A DNA stretch of 64,000 bases from Prescottella soli (GTDB taxonomy: Bacteria; Actinomycetota; Actinomycetes; Mycobacteriales; Mycobacteriaceae), in assembly GCF_040024445.1 (NCBI RefSeq), contig NZ_CP157276.1, positions 3,658,001-3,722,000 on the forward strand, read 5' to 3'. The notes beneath the pieces were generated by a model. It was not told the DNA's origin. It ran no database searches and worked only from the letters and a program-made list of their open reading frames with translations. A program made the position numbers and the translations under genes. Positions within the stretch are counted from its first letter, which is position 1. Each line of letters opens with the position of its first letter. Shown here in pieces: positions 18,019-26,371 of the stretch.

Positions 18019-18552
18019 ATGACCGCTGCCTCGAACCTCGGACCGACATTCTGGATGACCGACCCCGGCGTCACGCCGAAGGGTGCAAGAAAGGAATTCG
18101 TCGACCCCGACGATATTCCGTGGACCGACTGGCTGATGCCAGGAACGCAATTCAAGCTTCTGTACTGCAATCTCGTGACCGGCGCGTTCACCCTCATCCT
18201 GAAAGTGGATCCCGGCACCATCGCCACTCCGCATTGGCATATGGGAAATGTGCAGGCGTACCTACTGGAAGGCGGGTTCTATTACGAGGAGGACGATCCC
18301 GGTATGGCCGGCATGTACACGTGCGAGGTAGCCGGCGCCGTGCACACGCCGATTGCCCCGGACGGCTGTGTCATGCTCGCCATGGTCGAGGGCCCGATCG
18401 CCGGCTACCTGCCCGATGGCGGACTCGGGGTCGTCGCCGACGCCCGATTGCACTACTACATGGCGCGTGACAACGGCGCCGTCGAGAAACTCCAACTGGT
18501 CGACTACGCCACCGATCCGTCTCAGGACATGCACGCCAAGGCGATCGGGTAG
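18019..18552 (+). CDS. Cupin dioxygenase-like protein (2,4'-dihydroxyacetophenone dioxygenase family), Glu ligand replaced
   Basis: 177 aa single cupin. The conserved opening DDIPWTDWLMPGTQFKLL and the tail GPIAGYLPDGG match the 2,4'-dihydroxyacetophenone dioxygenase/acetylacetone-cleaving group, which use non-haem iron to break a C-C bond beside a carbonyl. Metal ligands visible are the two His of HWHMGNVQ and the later His in GAVHTP; the usual Glu of HxHxxxxE is Gln here. A 3-His site would still be possible, as in acetylacetone dioxygenase. A paralogue at 22779 keeps the Glu. It lies between the butanediol-type dehydrogenase and a LysR gene. Confidence 0.72.
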   Translation: MTAASNLGPTFWMTDPGVTPKGARKEFVDPDDIPWTDWLMPGTQFKLLYCNLVTGAFTLILKVDPGTIATPHWHMGNVQAYLLEGGFYYEEDDPGMAGMYTCEVAGAVHTPIAPDGCVMLAMVEGPIAGYLPDGGLGVVADARLHYYMARDNGAVEKLQLVDYATDPSQDMHAKAIG

Positions 18553-18610
18553 CCGCCGAATCGGCTAACCTGACAGCCGATTCTCCAACCGATGGTGTGC
18601 GAGGTGAAGC

Positions 18611-19519
18611 ATGTATGTCTCGCCGCAGGCGCTTCGGTGTTTCCTCGCCGTGGCGGACGAGCTGCACTTCGGCCGCGCCGCCGCACAGCTACACATGACC
18701 GGCCCGGCGCTCAGTCAGCAGGTGTCCCGGCTGGAGAAGGACCTGCGTTTCCTGCTCTTCGAACGCAACTCCCGACACGTCGAGCTGACCGAGGCCGGAC
18801 GTGCGCTGATCCCGCAGGCACGCGCAGTCGTGGCGGCCAACGAGAGTCTCCTGCGGTGGCGTGAATCGGTGCGGGAGGGCCGTCGCAGCATCGACATCGG
18901 GTTCATGGCAACCGGTGCCGGTCAGCTCACCACGGCCGTATTGGATCGGCTCCGCTCCGCCGATCCGGATCTGCAGGTGAGGTTGCACCATCTCGAGTGG
19001 AGCGAACAACTGGCGCCACTGCTGGCCGGCAACATCGATGCAGTATTCGTCCGGGAACCGTTTCCTGCCGAGGGAGTTCGGCGCCGGCGAATTCTGTCCG
19101 AGCGACGGGTGGCCGTGCTTGCGCACGACCACCCGTTGGCCGCCCGGGAGTCGATCCGGTTCGCCGAGATCGCCGCGGAGCCGTTCATCAGCAGCAGTGG
19201 CGGGCCGCCGGAATGGACCGACTTCTGGATGGTGAACCCGCGGCCGGACGGCACCCGAGCCGAACCGAGTCTTGCGGTGTCGACCGTGGAAGAACTGCTC
19301 GAAGCCGTGGCCGCGGGTGCAGGAGTCACCACCACCCCGGAGTCGCTGCCTTCGTACTATCGCCATCCGTTGGTCAGCTTCGTACCCATCGAGGACATCA
19401 GCCCAAGCGTCGTCACCCTGTGCACCTTGGAAGGCAACCGCAGGCCGGAGCTGGCAACGCTTCAGGATGCGATCGGTGAGGCCTGTCGCCAGGTAGCGCT
19501 CGAGCAGCCGGTGGAGTGA
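18611..19519 (+). CDS. LysR-family transcriptional regulator
   Basis: 302 aa. The winged helix-turn-helix occupies residues 1-60 (FGRAAAQLHMTGPALSQQV), followed by an effector domain. It reads in the same direction as the dehydrogenase and cupin genes, 58 bp after the cupin, so it is probably their local regulator. It shares the segment PRPDGTR and general layout with the LysR at 21768, which controls the paralogous cupin. ATG at 18611 with GAGGTGAAG before it. Confidence 0.87.
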   Translation: MYVSPQALRCFLAVADELHFGRAAAQLHMTGPALSQQVSRLEKDLRFLLFERNSRHVELTEAGRALIPQARAVVAANESLLRWRESVREGRRSIDIGFMATGAGQLTTAVLDRLRSADPDLQVRLHHLEWSEQLAPLLAGNIDAVFVREPFPAEGVRRRRILSERRVAVLAHDHPLAARESIRFAEIAAEPFISSSGGPPEWTDFWMVNPRPDGTRAEPSLAVSTVEELLEAVAAGAGVTTTPESLPSYYRHPLVSFVPIEDISPSVVTLCTLEGNRRPELATLQDAIGEACRQVALEQPVE

Positions 19520-19555
19520 AGCTCGGCCTGTCTGTCGCTTCGGAACGGCACGCGC

Positions 19556-20182
19556 TCACGGCGTGCGATCGGCGCGGTGGAACTCGGCCGCGGGGGTGGG
19601 GGCGGCTGATGATCGTGTGCGGACGACAGCCTGTTCGCCCCGCGGCCCGAACAGGTGCAGGATCTCGACCGCGTTCGAGTCCCCGGGGCCGAACCAGTGC
19701 GGCTCGTTGGTGTCGAACTCGGCGACTTCGCCTGGGCGAAGGATGAATTCGCGCTCACCGAGGATGAGGCGCAGTTCGCCCGCCAGGACGTACAGCCACT
19801 CGTAGCCGGCGTGGGTCACCAGCTTCGGCTCGCGGGGGGCGAGCACCTCCTTGAACACCTGCACGCGGCCCGGGAATTGCGTCAGCGGTACCAGGGTGGT
19901 GCCGCGGCGTTTGCGGATCGGGGTGAGGTGGACGCGGGGATCTCCCGTGGCAGGCGCGGCGATCAGCTGCTCGATCGCGACGCGATGTGCGCGCGCGAGC
20001 GGAATCAGCAGGTCGAGGGTGGGCCGGCGCCTGCCGGACTCGAGCCGGGACAGTGCGCTGACGGAGATCCCGGTCTCGGCCGACAGGGACTCCAAGGTGA
20101 GGCCTCGGTCGTTGCGCAGCCTGCGCAGCCTGGGGCCGATGTCGTCGATGATCCGTTCCACGTCTCCGTCCACGACCACCAT
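19556..20182 (-). CDS. XRE-family regulator with C-terminal cupin
   Basis: 208 aa: helix-turn-helix at about residues 13-67 (LTLESLSAETGISVSALSRL), then a cupin sensor domain with HAGYEWLYVLAGEL and PGEVAEFDTNEPHW. Proteins of this layout repress neighbouring metabolic or transport genes and sense a small ligand. The ATG at 20180-20182 lies at the edge of a TTTTGCG-CGCAAAA operator, and the gene is divergent from the MFS pump 58 bp away, so it probably controls itself and that pump. Confidence 0.85.
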   Translation of the reverse strand: MVVVDGDVERIIDDIGPRLRRLRNDRGLTLESLSAETGISVSALSRLESGRRRPTLDLLIPLARAHRVAIEQLIAAPATGDPRVHLTPIRKRRGTTLVPLTQFPGRVQVFKEVLAPREPKLVTHAGYEWLYVLAGELRLILGEREFILRPGEVAEFDTNEPHWFGPGDSNAVEILHLFGPRGEQAVVRTRSSAAPTPAAEFHRADRTP

Positions 20183-20202
20183 TTTGCGGTCTTCGCAAAA
20201 AT
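20181..20202. promoter_or_regulatory. Operator of the XRE-cupin regulator
   Basis: TTTTGCG (20182-20188) and CGCAAAA (20194-20200) form a perfect dyad with a 5-bp spacer between the divergent regulator and MFS genes. This AT-rich arm pattern is the usual target of XRE-cupin repressors. It touches the regulator start codon, which fits autorepression of a leaderless or short-leader transcript. Confidence 0.65.
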
Positions 20203-20240
20203 GCTGGGCCGTCGGCGGGCCACACCGCGACCATTCGGGG

Positions 20241-21680
20241 ATGGACAGACACCGCCGGGTACGGCAGATGACGAACGAGACGACACTCCGCGCCCCACTC
20301 GGGCTGAGCCCGCGTCGACAGTGGACAGTGCTGGCGGTCTGCTGTTCGAGCATGTTCGTCGTGGGGATGGACACGACAGTCGTCAACGTTGCCCTGCCCG
20401 CGATCGGTCAGGACCTGGGCGCGGACCTGCGCAGCCTCGAGTGGATCGTGGATGCGTACACCCTTGCTCTTGCCGGCCTCCTGATCTCTTCCGGGGCGCT
20501 GGCCGACCGATTCGGGCGACGGCGGGTGTTCCAACTCGGATTGGCGGTGTTCGCGGTTGCGTCGCTGGCCTGCGCACTCGCCCCGTCGCTCGGCGCGCTC
20601 GTCGTGGCCCGCGTTGTTCAGGGTGTGGGCGGATCGATGCTCAGCCCCGTGGCCCTCGCAATCGTCGTGAATGCGTTCTCCGATCCGAAGCAGCGCGCGC
20701 GGGCCATCGGTGTCTGGGCGTCGGTCTTCGGGCTCAGCATGGCGGTGGGGCCCGTCGTGGGTGGTGCGCTCATCTCGGGTTGGGGCTGGCGAGCGGTGTT
20801 CTGGATCAACGCGCCGATCATCGTGATCGCACTGGTGCTTAGCGCGGTGTTCGTGCCGGAGTCGCGAGCGCAGCAGCCCCGGAGGCTGGACGTGCCCGGC
20901 CAGGCCCTGCTCGCGGTCATCATCGGTGGGGCCGTCGGCGTGCTGATCGAGGGGCCGCGAATCGGTTGGGTTTCGCCGGCGGCGCTGGCCGCGTATGCCG
21001 GCGTCGCCGGCTCGGCAGTCGCGTTCGGCAGGCTCGAATCTCGCCGACCCGATCCGTTGATGGATCTGCATCTGTTTCGTAGGCCGGCCTTCACCAGCGC
21101 GGTGGTGGGGGCGGTGGCGGTGTTCATCGCGCTGAACGTGACGTTGCTGATCAACACGCTCTACCTGCAACATGCCCGCGGATGGACGCCACTGGCCGCC
21201 GGCACGGCCACCTTGCCTCTCGCCCTCGGGGCAACCGTGTGTGCACCACTGTCGGGCCACCTGGTCGGGCGCCTCGGACCGCGACCACCCCTCGCGCTGG
21301 CCGGCGGCTTCATCACGGCCGGGGGACTGTTGCTTCTCGCTCTCGACAGCGGCACCGGAGTCACATGGCTCCTGACCGCCTATCTGCTCATCGGCATCGG
21401 GTTCGGTTTCGCCAATGCCCCGATCACCAACACCGCGGTCGGCGGGCTTCCGCCGGATCGCGCCGGTGTCGCCGGCGCGATCACATCCACTGCTCGCCAG
21501 TTCGGTGCGGCGGTCGGTATCGCCGTCGCAGGCAGCATTGTCTCCGGCGCCGGTCCAGCGCAATTCGCGCACGCGTCAGGCCCCGCCTGGCTTCTCGTCA
21601 CCGCCTGTGGGCTCTTCCTGTTCGTCGTCGCGCAGGCATCGCGGCCCGTCGTGGACTCCGTCCCCGGTTCGGGGCGGTGA
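20241..21680 (+). CDS. DHA2-type (14-TM) MFS drug transporter
   Basis: 479 aa with fourteen hydrophobic segments. The DHA2 signatures are present: MDTTVVNVALPAIG in TM1, GALADRFGRRR after TM2 and GPVVGGALISGWGWR in motif C. The family exports cationic drugs and other toxic compounds by proton antiport. ATG at 20241 is used; a second in-frame ATG at 20268 is equally possible, since neither has a clear ribosome site. The divergent XRE-cupin gene and shared operator suggest induction by a ligand. Confidence 0.87.
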   Translation: MDRHRRVRQMTNETTLRAPLGLSPRRQWTVLAVCCSSMFVVGMDTTVVNVALPAIGQDLGADLRSLEWIVDAYTLALAGLLISSGALADRFGRRRVFQLGLAVFAVASLACALAPSLGALVVARVVQGVGGSMLSPVALAIVVNAFSDPKQRARAIGVWASVFGLSMAVGPVVGGALISGWGWRAVFWINAPIIVIALVLSAVFVPESRAQQPRRLDVPGQALLAVIIGGAVGVLIEGPRIGWVSPAALAAYAGVAGSAVAFGRLESRRPDPLMDLHLFRRPAFTSAVVGAVAVFIALNVTLLINTLYLQHARGWTPLAAGTATLPLALGATVCAPLSGHLVGRLGPRPPLALAGGFITAGGLLLLALDSGTGVTWLLTAYLLIGIGFGFANAPITNTAVGGLPPDRAGVAGAITSTARQFGAAVGIAVAGSIVSGAGPAQFAHASGPAWLLVTACGLFLFVVAQASRPVVDSVPGSGR

Positions 21681-21767
21681 CGCCCTCAGGGATGGCCGGA
21701 GTAGGCTCGGCGAGCTCGATCCCGATCGGCACGATCGGCGTCCGGAGACGGGGCGCCGGCCTGTGGG

Positions 21768-22670
21768 TCAGCGGGTGCTGAGGACTGCACTCAGCCCGAG
21801 CGCAACTGCCACGAAACGTTCGACGGCGCGGGGCATGTCCGAGGCCAGGAAGACGAGTTCGACGGTCGACGGTGCGGCGTCCACGATGGGTCGCGAGGTG
21901 GTGTCCGCTCGCCGGAACAGGCTGGCCACGCCTGCGCCGGTGATCGCAACCGCATCGGTGGTCGCGACGACCTGGACCATCTCTTCGATGCTGTTCACCA
22001 TGGGGCCGTAGGTGGGACGTGTGCCGTCCGGCCGTGGATCGATCGACCACCAGTTGCGCCAGTCTCGGGTCCCTTCTCGGGTGTCCACCTGAACGACGTC
22101 GGCGAGGTCGACGATTCGCAGCTTCCGTCGGCGTGCCAGCGGGTGGTCGTGTGCCATCAACAGGACACGAGGCTCCTCGAACAGAACGACCCGGCGTAGC
22201 CGTGGGTGCGACTCGAGAGGTGGGCGGGCGACGACCATGTCGACCCGACCGGAGGTCAACGCCGACAGCTCGTCCCCCCACGCCAGTTGCGTCAGTTCCA
22301 GTTCCACTTCGGGTTCTCGTCGATGGAACTCGTCGATGATCGGACGGGTCAGCTCCCCGGCACCGCCGGCAAGGAATCCGAGGCGCACCTTCCCGGACGA
22401 ACTGCGCTTGTGGCGCCGAGCCGCACCGACCGCAGATTCGGCCGCCGCCAGCAGAACCCGGCTCTCCTCGAGGAAGTCCTGCCCGGCGTCCGTGAGACGA
22501 GCTCCGCGGTGGTCGCGCTCGAGTAGTAGGACACCCAGCCTCTCTTCGAGCTTGCGCACCTGTTGGCTCAGCGACGGCGTCGCAATGTGCAGTTGCTCAG
22601 CTGCTTTCGTGAAGGTTCCGGCGTCGGCGACAGCCACGAAGTAGCGCACGAGCCGTAGGTTCAGATCCAT
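21768..22670 (-). CDS. LysR-family transcriptional regulator
   Basis: 300 aa. DNA-binding domain at the N-terminus (FTKAAEQLHIATPSLSQQV), effector domain after residue 90 with LGFLAGGAGELTRPII. It is divergent from the cupin-SDR operon and a TTAG-N8-CTAA site lies between them, the standard LysR arrangement, so it most likely activates that operon. It resembles the LysR at 18611 (shared PRPDGTR segment), which sits beside the paralogous cupin. Confidence 0.87.
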   Translation of the reverse strand: MDLNLRLVRYFVAVADAGTFTKAAEQLHIATPSLSQQVRKLEERLGVLLLERDHRGARLTDAGQDFLEESRVLLAAAESAVGAARRHKRSSSGKVRLGFLAGGAGELTRPIIDEFHRREPEVELELTQLAWGDELSALTSGRVDMVVARPPLESHPRLRRVVLFEEPRVLLMAHDHPLARRRKLRIVDLADVVQVDTREGTRDWRNWWSIDPRPDGTRPTYGPMVNSIEEMVQVVATTDAVAITGAGVASLFRRADTTSRPIVDAAPSTVELVFLASDMPRAVERFVAVALGLSAVLSTR

Positions 22671-22681
22671 CGTGCACGACC

Positions 22682-22697
22682 TTAGGTATACGTCTAA
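22682..22697. promoter_or_regulatory. LysR-type binding site
   Basis: TTAGGTATACGTCTAA contains the dyad TTAG-N8-CTAA, a LysR box of the T-N11-A type, between the divergent LysR start (22670) and the cupin start (22779). Confidence 0.55.
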
Positions 22698-22778
22698 CGA
22701 TCGGGTGAGAATACGTCATGGACGTGACGGGCGCCACATCGGAGCATGGGTGAGTCCCCGAACAGAGGAGGAAATCCG

Positions 22779-23363
22779 ATGTCTGTCAACGCTACTCACC
22801 ATGACGATGCTCGTGTGGTCGATCCGATCCGCCCGCAGCTGACCGGTCCCGAGATCGACCCGCAGTCCAACGCCCCAGTCGCAGAGGTCTTCGCTCGCGC
22901 CAGCTCCCCGGTGACCGGGCCGACGCTCAGTCTCGCCTCCCGGGTCAACAACTGCGACGATATCCCGTGGACCCCGTTCCCGATGCCGGGTACGTCCTTC
23001 AAGCTCCTGAACATCAACGAGACCACCGGTGCCGCCTCGATTCTGCTGTACGTGGCGGAGAATGCGCAGGCGCCGCTGCACATGCATTGCGGTGCCGCGG
23101 AGGCGTTCAACATCTTCGGCCGCTGGGCCTACGAGGGTGAGGCCGAATCCATCGGCCCCAACCACTACATCTACGAACCGGCCGGCATCGTGCACCTGCC
23201 CAAGCAGGAGGTCGAGTCACTGATGTTCGGCATCTTCCACGGTCCGATCGCCGGGTACAACGAGGACGGCACCGTCGCGGGGGTCATCACCCACGACCTG
23301 CTGTACGACCTCGCCGCGGCGAACAATGCGGTTGCTCACCTGCCTGCTCGGACGGGCCGCTAG
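22779..23363 (+). CDS. Cupin dioxygenase-like protein (2,4'-dihydroxyacetophenone dioxygenase family)
   Basis: 194 aa, paralogue of the cupin at 18019: it shares DDIPWT..PMPGT.FKLL and GPIAGY. Metal ligands are complete, HMHCGAAE (HxHxxxxE) and the later His in AGIVHLP. Family members are iron dioxygenases cleaving a C-C bond next to a carbonyl. ATG at 22779 follows GAGGAGG. The stop TAG is directly followed by the ATG of an SDR (23364), so the two are translationally linked. Substrate unknown; hydroxyacetophenones or diketones are candidates. Confidence 0.75.
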   Translation: MSVNATHHDDARVVDPIRPQLTGPEIDPQSNAPVAEVFARASSPVTGPTLSLASRVNNCDDIPWTPFPMPGTSFKLLNINETTGAASILLYVAENAQAPLHMHCGAAEAFNIFGRWAYEGEAESIGPNHYIYEPAGIVHLPKQEVESLMFGIFHGPIAGYNEDGTVAGVITHDLLYDLAAANNAVAHLPARTGR

Positions 23364-24146
23364 ATGGCGGGCGCGGTCCTTGTCACGGGTGCCGGCGGCG
23401 GGCTCGGTCGTGGTGTGGCCGAACGGATGTCCGCGGACGGCCGGGGTCTGGCGTTGCTCGACATCGACGAAGGGCGGTTGTCGGACACCGCCGCCGCGGT
23501 TGCCTCGCGCGGAGTCACGGTGACCACCCACGTCGTGGACATCTGCGACGTGGACGCGCTGCGGGCGGTCGTGGCGGAGGCCTTCGTCGCGCACGATGAT
23601 CTCGACGGTCTCGTCAACGTGGCAGGACTCGGCGGGTTCTGGCAGTACGACGCGCTCGACGTCGACACCTGGGACAAGACGTATGCGGTCAACGTTCGGG
23701 GGGTCTTCTTCGCGATCCAGGCCTTCGCGGCGGAACTGGCCACGCGGGGTAGGGAAGGAGCGGTGGTCAACTTCTCCTCGATTGCGGCGCGGAACGGGCA
23801 CGAGTTGCTCACCGCATACGGTTCCTCGAAGGCGGCGGTACTGGCGATGACGAATTCGCTGGCCCGTGCCCTCGCCCCGACTGTTCGCGTCAATGCTGTT
23901 CTGCCCGGCCTGATCTGGACGGACATGTGGCGGCAGTCCGCCGGCTGGCTCGCCGAGCACGACCCGGCTCTCGCCGGGGTGGCGCCCGAGCAGATCTTCG
24001 GCGCGATGGTCGACCAGCTCATCCCGATGAAGCGCCCGCAGACCGTCGAGGATGTCGCCGGAGCCGTCGCGTACCTGCTCTCGGCCGACGCGGCCAACAT
24101 CACCGGGCAGTCCCTGCACGTGGACGGCGGCGCGGTGCTCCCGTAG
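23364..24146 (+). CDS. Short-chain dehydrogenase/reductase
   Basis: 260 aa SDR with TGAGGGLG at residues 8-15, NVAG near 89, a catalytic Ser in NFSSIAA and the Tyr-Lys pair in AYGSSK, and the C-terminal DGGA typical of the family. It starts on the base after the cupin stop codon, so it acts in the same pathway, probably oxidising a hydroxyl precursor or reducing a product. It is followed by a strong hairpin terminator that separates it from paaR. Confidence 0.87.
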   Translation: MAGAVLVTGAGGGLGRGVAERMSADGRGLALLDIDEGRLSDTAAAVASRGVTVTTHVVDICDVDALRAVVAEAFVAHDDLDGLVNVAGLGGFWQYDALDVDTWDKTYAVNVRGVFFAIQAFAAELATRGREGAVVNFSSIAARNGHELLTAYGSSKAAVLAMTNSLARALAPTVRVNAVLPGLIWTDMWRQSAGWLAEHDPALAGVAPEQIFGAMVDQLIPMKRPQTVEDVAGAVAYLLSADAANITGQSLHVDGGAVLP

Positions 24147-24161
24147 CCCCGGCGACCGCCA

Positions 24162-24202
24162 CGACCACTCCCTCCGCGCACATCGCGCGGGGGGAGTGGT
24201 CG
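24162..24202. terminator. Hairpin terminator after the cupin-SDR operon
   Basis: Eighteen-base arms CGACCACTCCCTCCGCGC and GCGCGGGGGGAGTGGTCG pair with one G-T, loop ACATC. It lies 15 bp after the SDR stop. Confidence 0.8.
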
Positions 24203-24249
24203 TCGTCGTGCCCGGGACGTCCTGATCTCGCGGTCGGCCCACGGGGATT

Positions 24250-24263
24250 ACCGAACCTTCGGT
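24250..24263. promoter_or_regulatory. PaaR operator in front of paaR
   Basis: ACCGAACCTTCGGT, a near-perfect 14-bp palindrome 62 bp before the paaR start. The same sequence stands before paaF and close variants before paaA and paaZ, so this copy suggests autoregulation. Confidence 0.75.
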
Positions 24264-24325
24264 AGGCTGATGTCGAGCCGCACGTTCTGAGGCGGGGTGT
24301 CCACGTCCTGGAAGGAACGCGCGAG

Positions 24326-24901
24326 ATGGCGGCGGCAGGTCCAGTCCGAAGAACGGGGTCGCCCGGGCGACCGGGATACGATCTCGACTCGTTGCTTGCC
24401 GTTGCGGTGAAGGTGTTCAACGACAAGGGGTACGACGGCACCAGCATGGAGGCGCTTGCCCAGCGGCTCGGCATCACGAAGTCGTCGATCTATCACCACG
24501 TATCCGGCAAGGCGGAGCTCCTGGAACTCGCGCTGGCCCGGGCCCTCAACGCGCTCTTCGCGGTCACGACCGAAGATCAGGTGACCAGCGGTCGGTCCAT
24601 CGATCGACTCGAGTACCTCGTGCGGCGAAGCGTCGAGGTGCTCGTGACCGAGCTTCCCTATGTGACATTGCTTCTCAGGGTTCGTGGGAACACGGCCGTC
24701 GAACGGCGTGCCCTCGCGCGCCGACGGGAATTCGATGCCTTCGTCAGTGATCTGGTGGTGGCCGCCGCCGAGGAAGGCGACCTCAGGCCGGGGATCGACC
24801 CGGCGCTCACGAGCCGGCTGGTATTCGGGATGGTCAACTCGCTGATCGAGTGGTACAGGCCGCGCGGGGCGAATCGGTCGCCGAGTTGGCGGACGCGGTA
24901 G
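24326..24901 (+). CDS. paaR: PaaR, TetR-family repressor of phenylacetate genes, with shifted C-terminus
   Basis: 191 aa. Helix-turn-helix GTSMEALAQRLGITKSSIYH at about residues 37-56, then the ligand domain. It is adjacent to the paa genes and preceded by the palindrome found at all paa promoters, so it is the likely phenylacetyl-CoA-responsive repressor. The last ten codons (ANRSPSWRTR) look wrong: one extra G in the run at 24866-24869 would restore the frame GESVAELADAVVALTFDGMRA ending at 24933. This is either a natural frameshift or a one-base sequencing error in a homopolymer. The DNA-binding domain is unaffected. Confidence 0.78.
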   Translation: MAAAGPVRRTGSPGRPGYDLDSLLAVAVKVFNDKGYDGTSMEALAQRLGITKSSIYHHVSGKAELLELALARALNALFAVTTEDQVTSGRSIDRLEYLVRRSVEVLVTELPYVTLLLRVRGNTAVERRALARRREFDAFVSDLVVAAAEEGDLRPGIDPALTSRLVFGMVNSLIEWYRPRGANRSPSWRTR

Positions 24902-24970
24902 TCGCGCTCACCTTCGACGGGATGAGGGCCTGACCCGGGGGTTCCCGGTAACGGACGCACCGACAAGACG

Positions 24971-25003
24971 TGGGGCGCCTCGGATCGGATCCGAGGCGCC
25001 CCA
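24971..25003. terminator. Bidirectional terminator between paaR and paaK
   Basis: A perfect dyad: TGGGGCGCCTCGGATC and its complement around a single G, then AGCATTTT. It lies between the convergent paaR and paaK genes. Confidence 0.82.
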
Positions 25004-25010
25004 AGCATTT

Positions 25011-26306
25011 TCAGGAAGGTCGATTGTCTATCAGGCGACGAGCTTTGCCGATGGATCGGTCCAGGCTCCCCGGGGGCAGGACCTCCACGGCGACGGTGAC
25101 ACCGATGCGGTCCTTCACCAACTGCTGCAGCCTGCCGGCCTGCTGGTCGGCCTCGCGAGTCGAGGTGTTCGGCCGGGACTCGACGCGGACGGTCAGCTCG
25201 TCCATTCGGCCGGGGCGGTCGAGAACGCACTGGAACTGGGGAGCCAGACCGGTCACCGCGAGAATGAGCTCCTCGATCTGGGTCGGGAAGAGATTGACCC
25301 CGCGCAGGATGATCATGTCGTCGGTTCGGCCGGTCACCTTCTGCATGCGGCGCATCGCGCGCGCGGTGCCCGGGAGCAGTCGGGTGAGGTCGCGGGTGCG
25401 GTAGCGAACGATCGGCATTGCCTCCTTGGTGAGCGAGGTGAAGACGAGTTCGCCCTCCTCACCGTCGGGCAGCACCTCGCCGGTGACGGGGTCGATCACC
25501 TCCGGGTAGAAGTGGTCCTCCCAGATGTGAAGGCCATCCTTGGTTTCCACACACTCCATCGCGACTCCCGGACCCATGACCTCGGACAGTCCGTAGATGT
25601 CGACGGCGTCCATGCCCAACTGCTGCTCGAGCTCGCCGCGCATCTCCTCGGTCCACGGCTCCGCCCCGAAGATGCCCGTGCGCAGTGATGTTCGGGCCGG
25701 ATCGATTCCCTTGGCGAGCATCGCGTCGACGATCGTGAGCATGTACGACGGGGTGACCATGATCGCATCCGGACGGAAATCCTCGATCAGCTGGATCTGA
25801 CGCTCGGTCATTCCCCCCGACATCGGAATGACCGTGCAGCCCAGCCTTTCCGCGCCGTAGTGGGCGCCGAGTCCACCGGTGAACAGTCCGTACCCGTACG
25901 CGACGTGGACCTTGTCGGACGGTTTCACGCCGCCGGCGCGAAGGCTCCGCGCGATCAGGTCGGCCCAGTTGTCGAGGTCGGTAGCGGTGTACCCGACCAC
26001 GGTGGGACGTCCCGTCGTTCCCGACGATGCGTGAATTCGTGACACGTGATCCTGTGGCACTGCGAACATTCCGAACGGGTAGTTGTCCCGCAGATCTGCC
26101 TTCGCGGTGAACGGGAACTTCGCGAGATCGCCGAGGTCCTTCAGATCGCTGGGATGGACCCCGGCGTCGTCGAACGCTTTCCGGTAGTGCGGGACGTTCT
26201 CGTAGGCGTGGCGCAGCGACCACTGGAGGCGCTCGAGCTGCAGGGACGAGATCCGGTCGCGCGTAGCGAATTCGATGTCCTGTGACGGGGTGACGGTGCT
26301 GGTCAT
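25011..26306 (-). CDS. paaK: Phenylacetate-CoA ligase
   Basis: 431 aa, usual length for PaaK. The adenylate-forming signature SSGTTGRPTVVGYT, the core YGLSEVMGPG and the C-terminal GRTDDMIILRGVNLFP are all present. It activates phenylacetate to phenylacetyl-CoA with ATP, the entry step of the pathway. The ATG at 26306 is chosen over upstream frame because MTSTVTPSQD aligns with the usual start. Last gene of the minus-strand paaABCDE-K series; paaE ends 65 bp upstream. Confidence 0.93.
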   Translation of the reverse strand: MTSTVTPSQDIEFATRDRISSLQLERLQWSLRHAYENVPHYRKAFDDAGVHPSDLKDLGDLAKFPFTAKADLRDNYPFGMFAVPQDHVSRIHASSGTTGRPTVVGYTATDLDNWADLIARSLRAGGVKPSDKVHVAYGYGLFTGGLGAHYGAERLGCTVIPMSGGMTERQIQLIEDFRPDAIMVTPSYMLTIVDAMLAKGIDPARTSLRTGIFGAEPWTEEMRGELEQQLGMDAVDIYGLSEVMGPGVAMECVETKDGLHIWEDHFYPEVIDPVTGEVLPDGEEGELVFTSLTKEAMPIVRYRTRDLTRLLPGTARAMRRMQKVTGRTDDMIILRGVNLFPTQIEELILAVTGLAPQFQCVLDRPGRMDELTVRVESRPNTSTREADQQAGRLQQLVKDRIGVTVAVEVLPPGSLDRSIGKARRLIDNRPS

Positions 26307-26371
26307 AGTGGTCTCCGGTGCCGCGGTCGGGCGCGACTGGGGTCGATGTGGTGGAGGGCGGGGCCGGGCGG

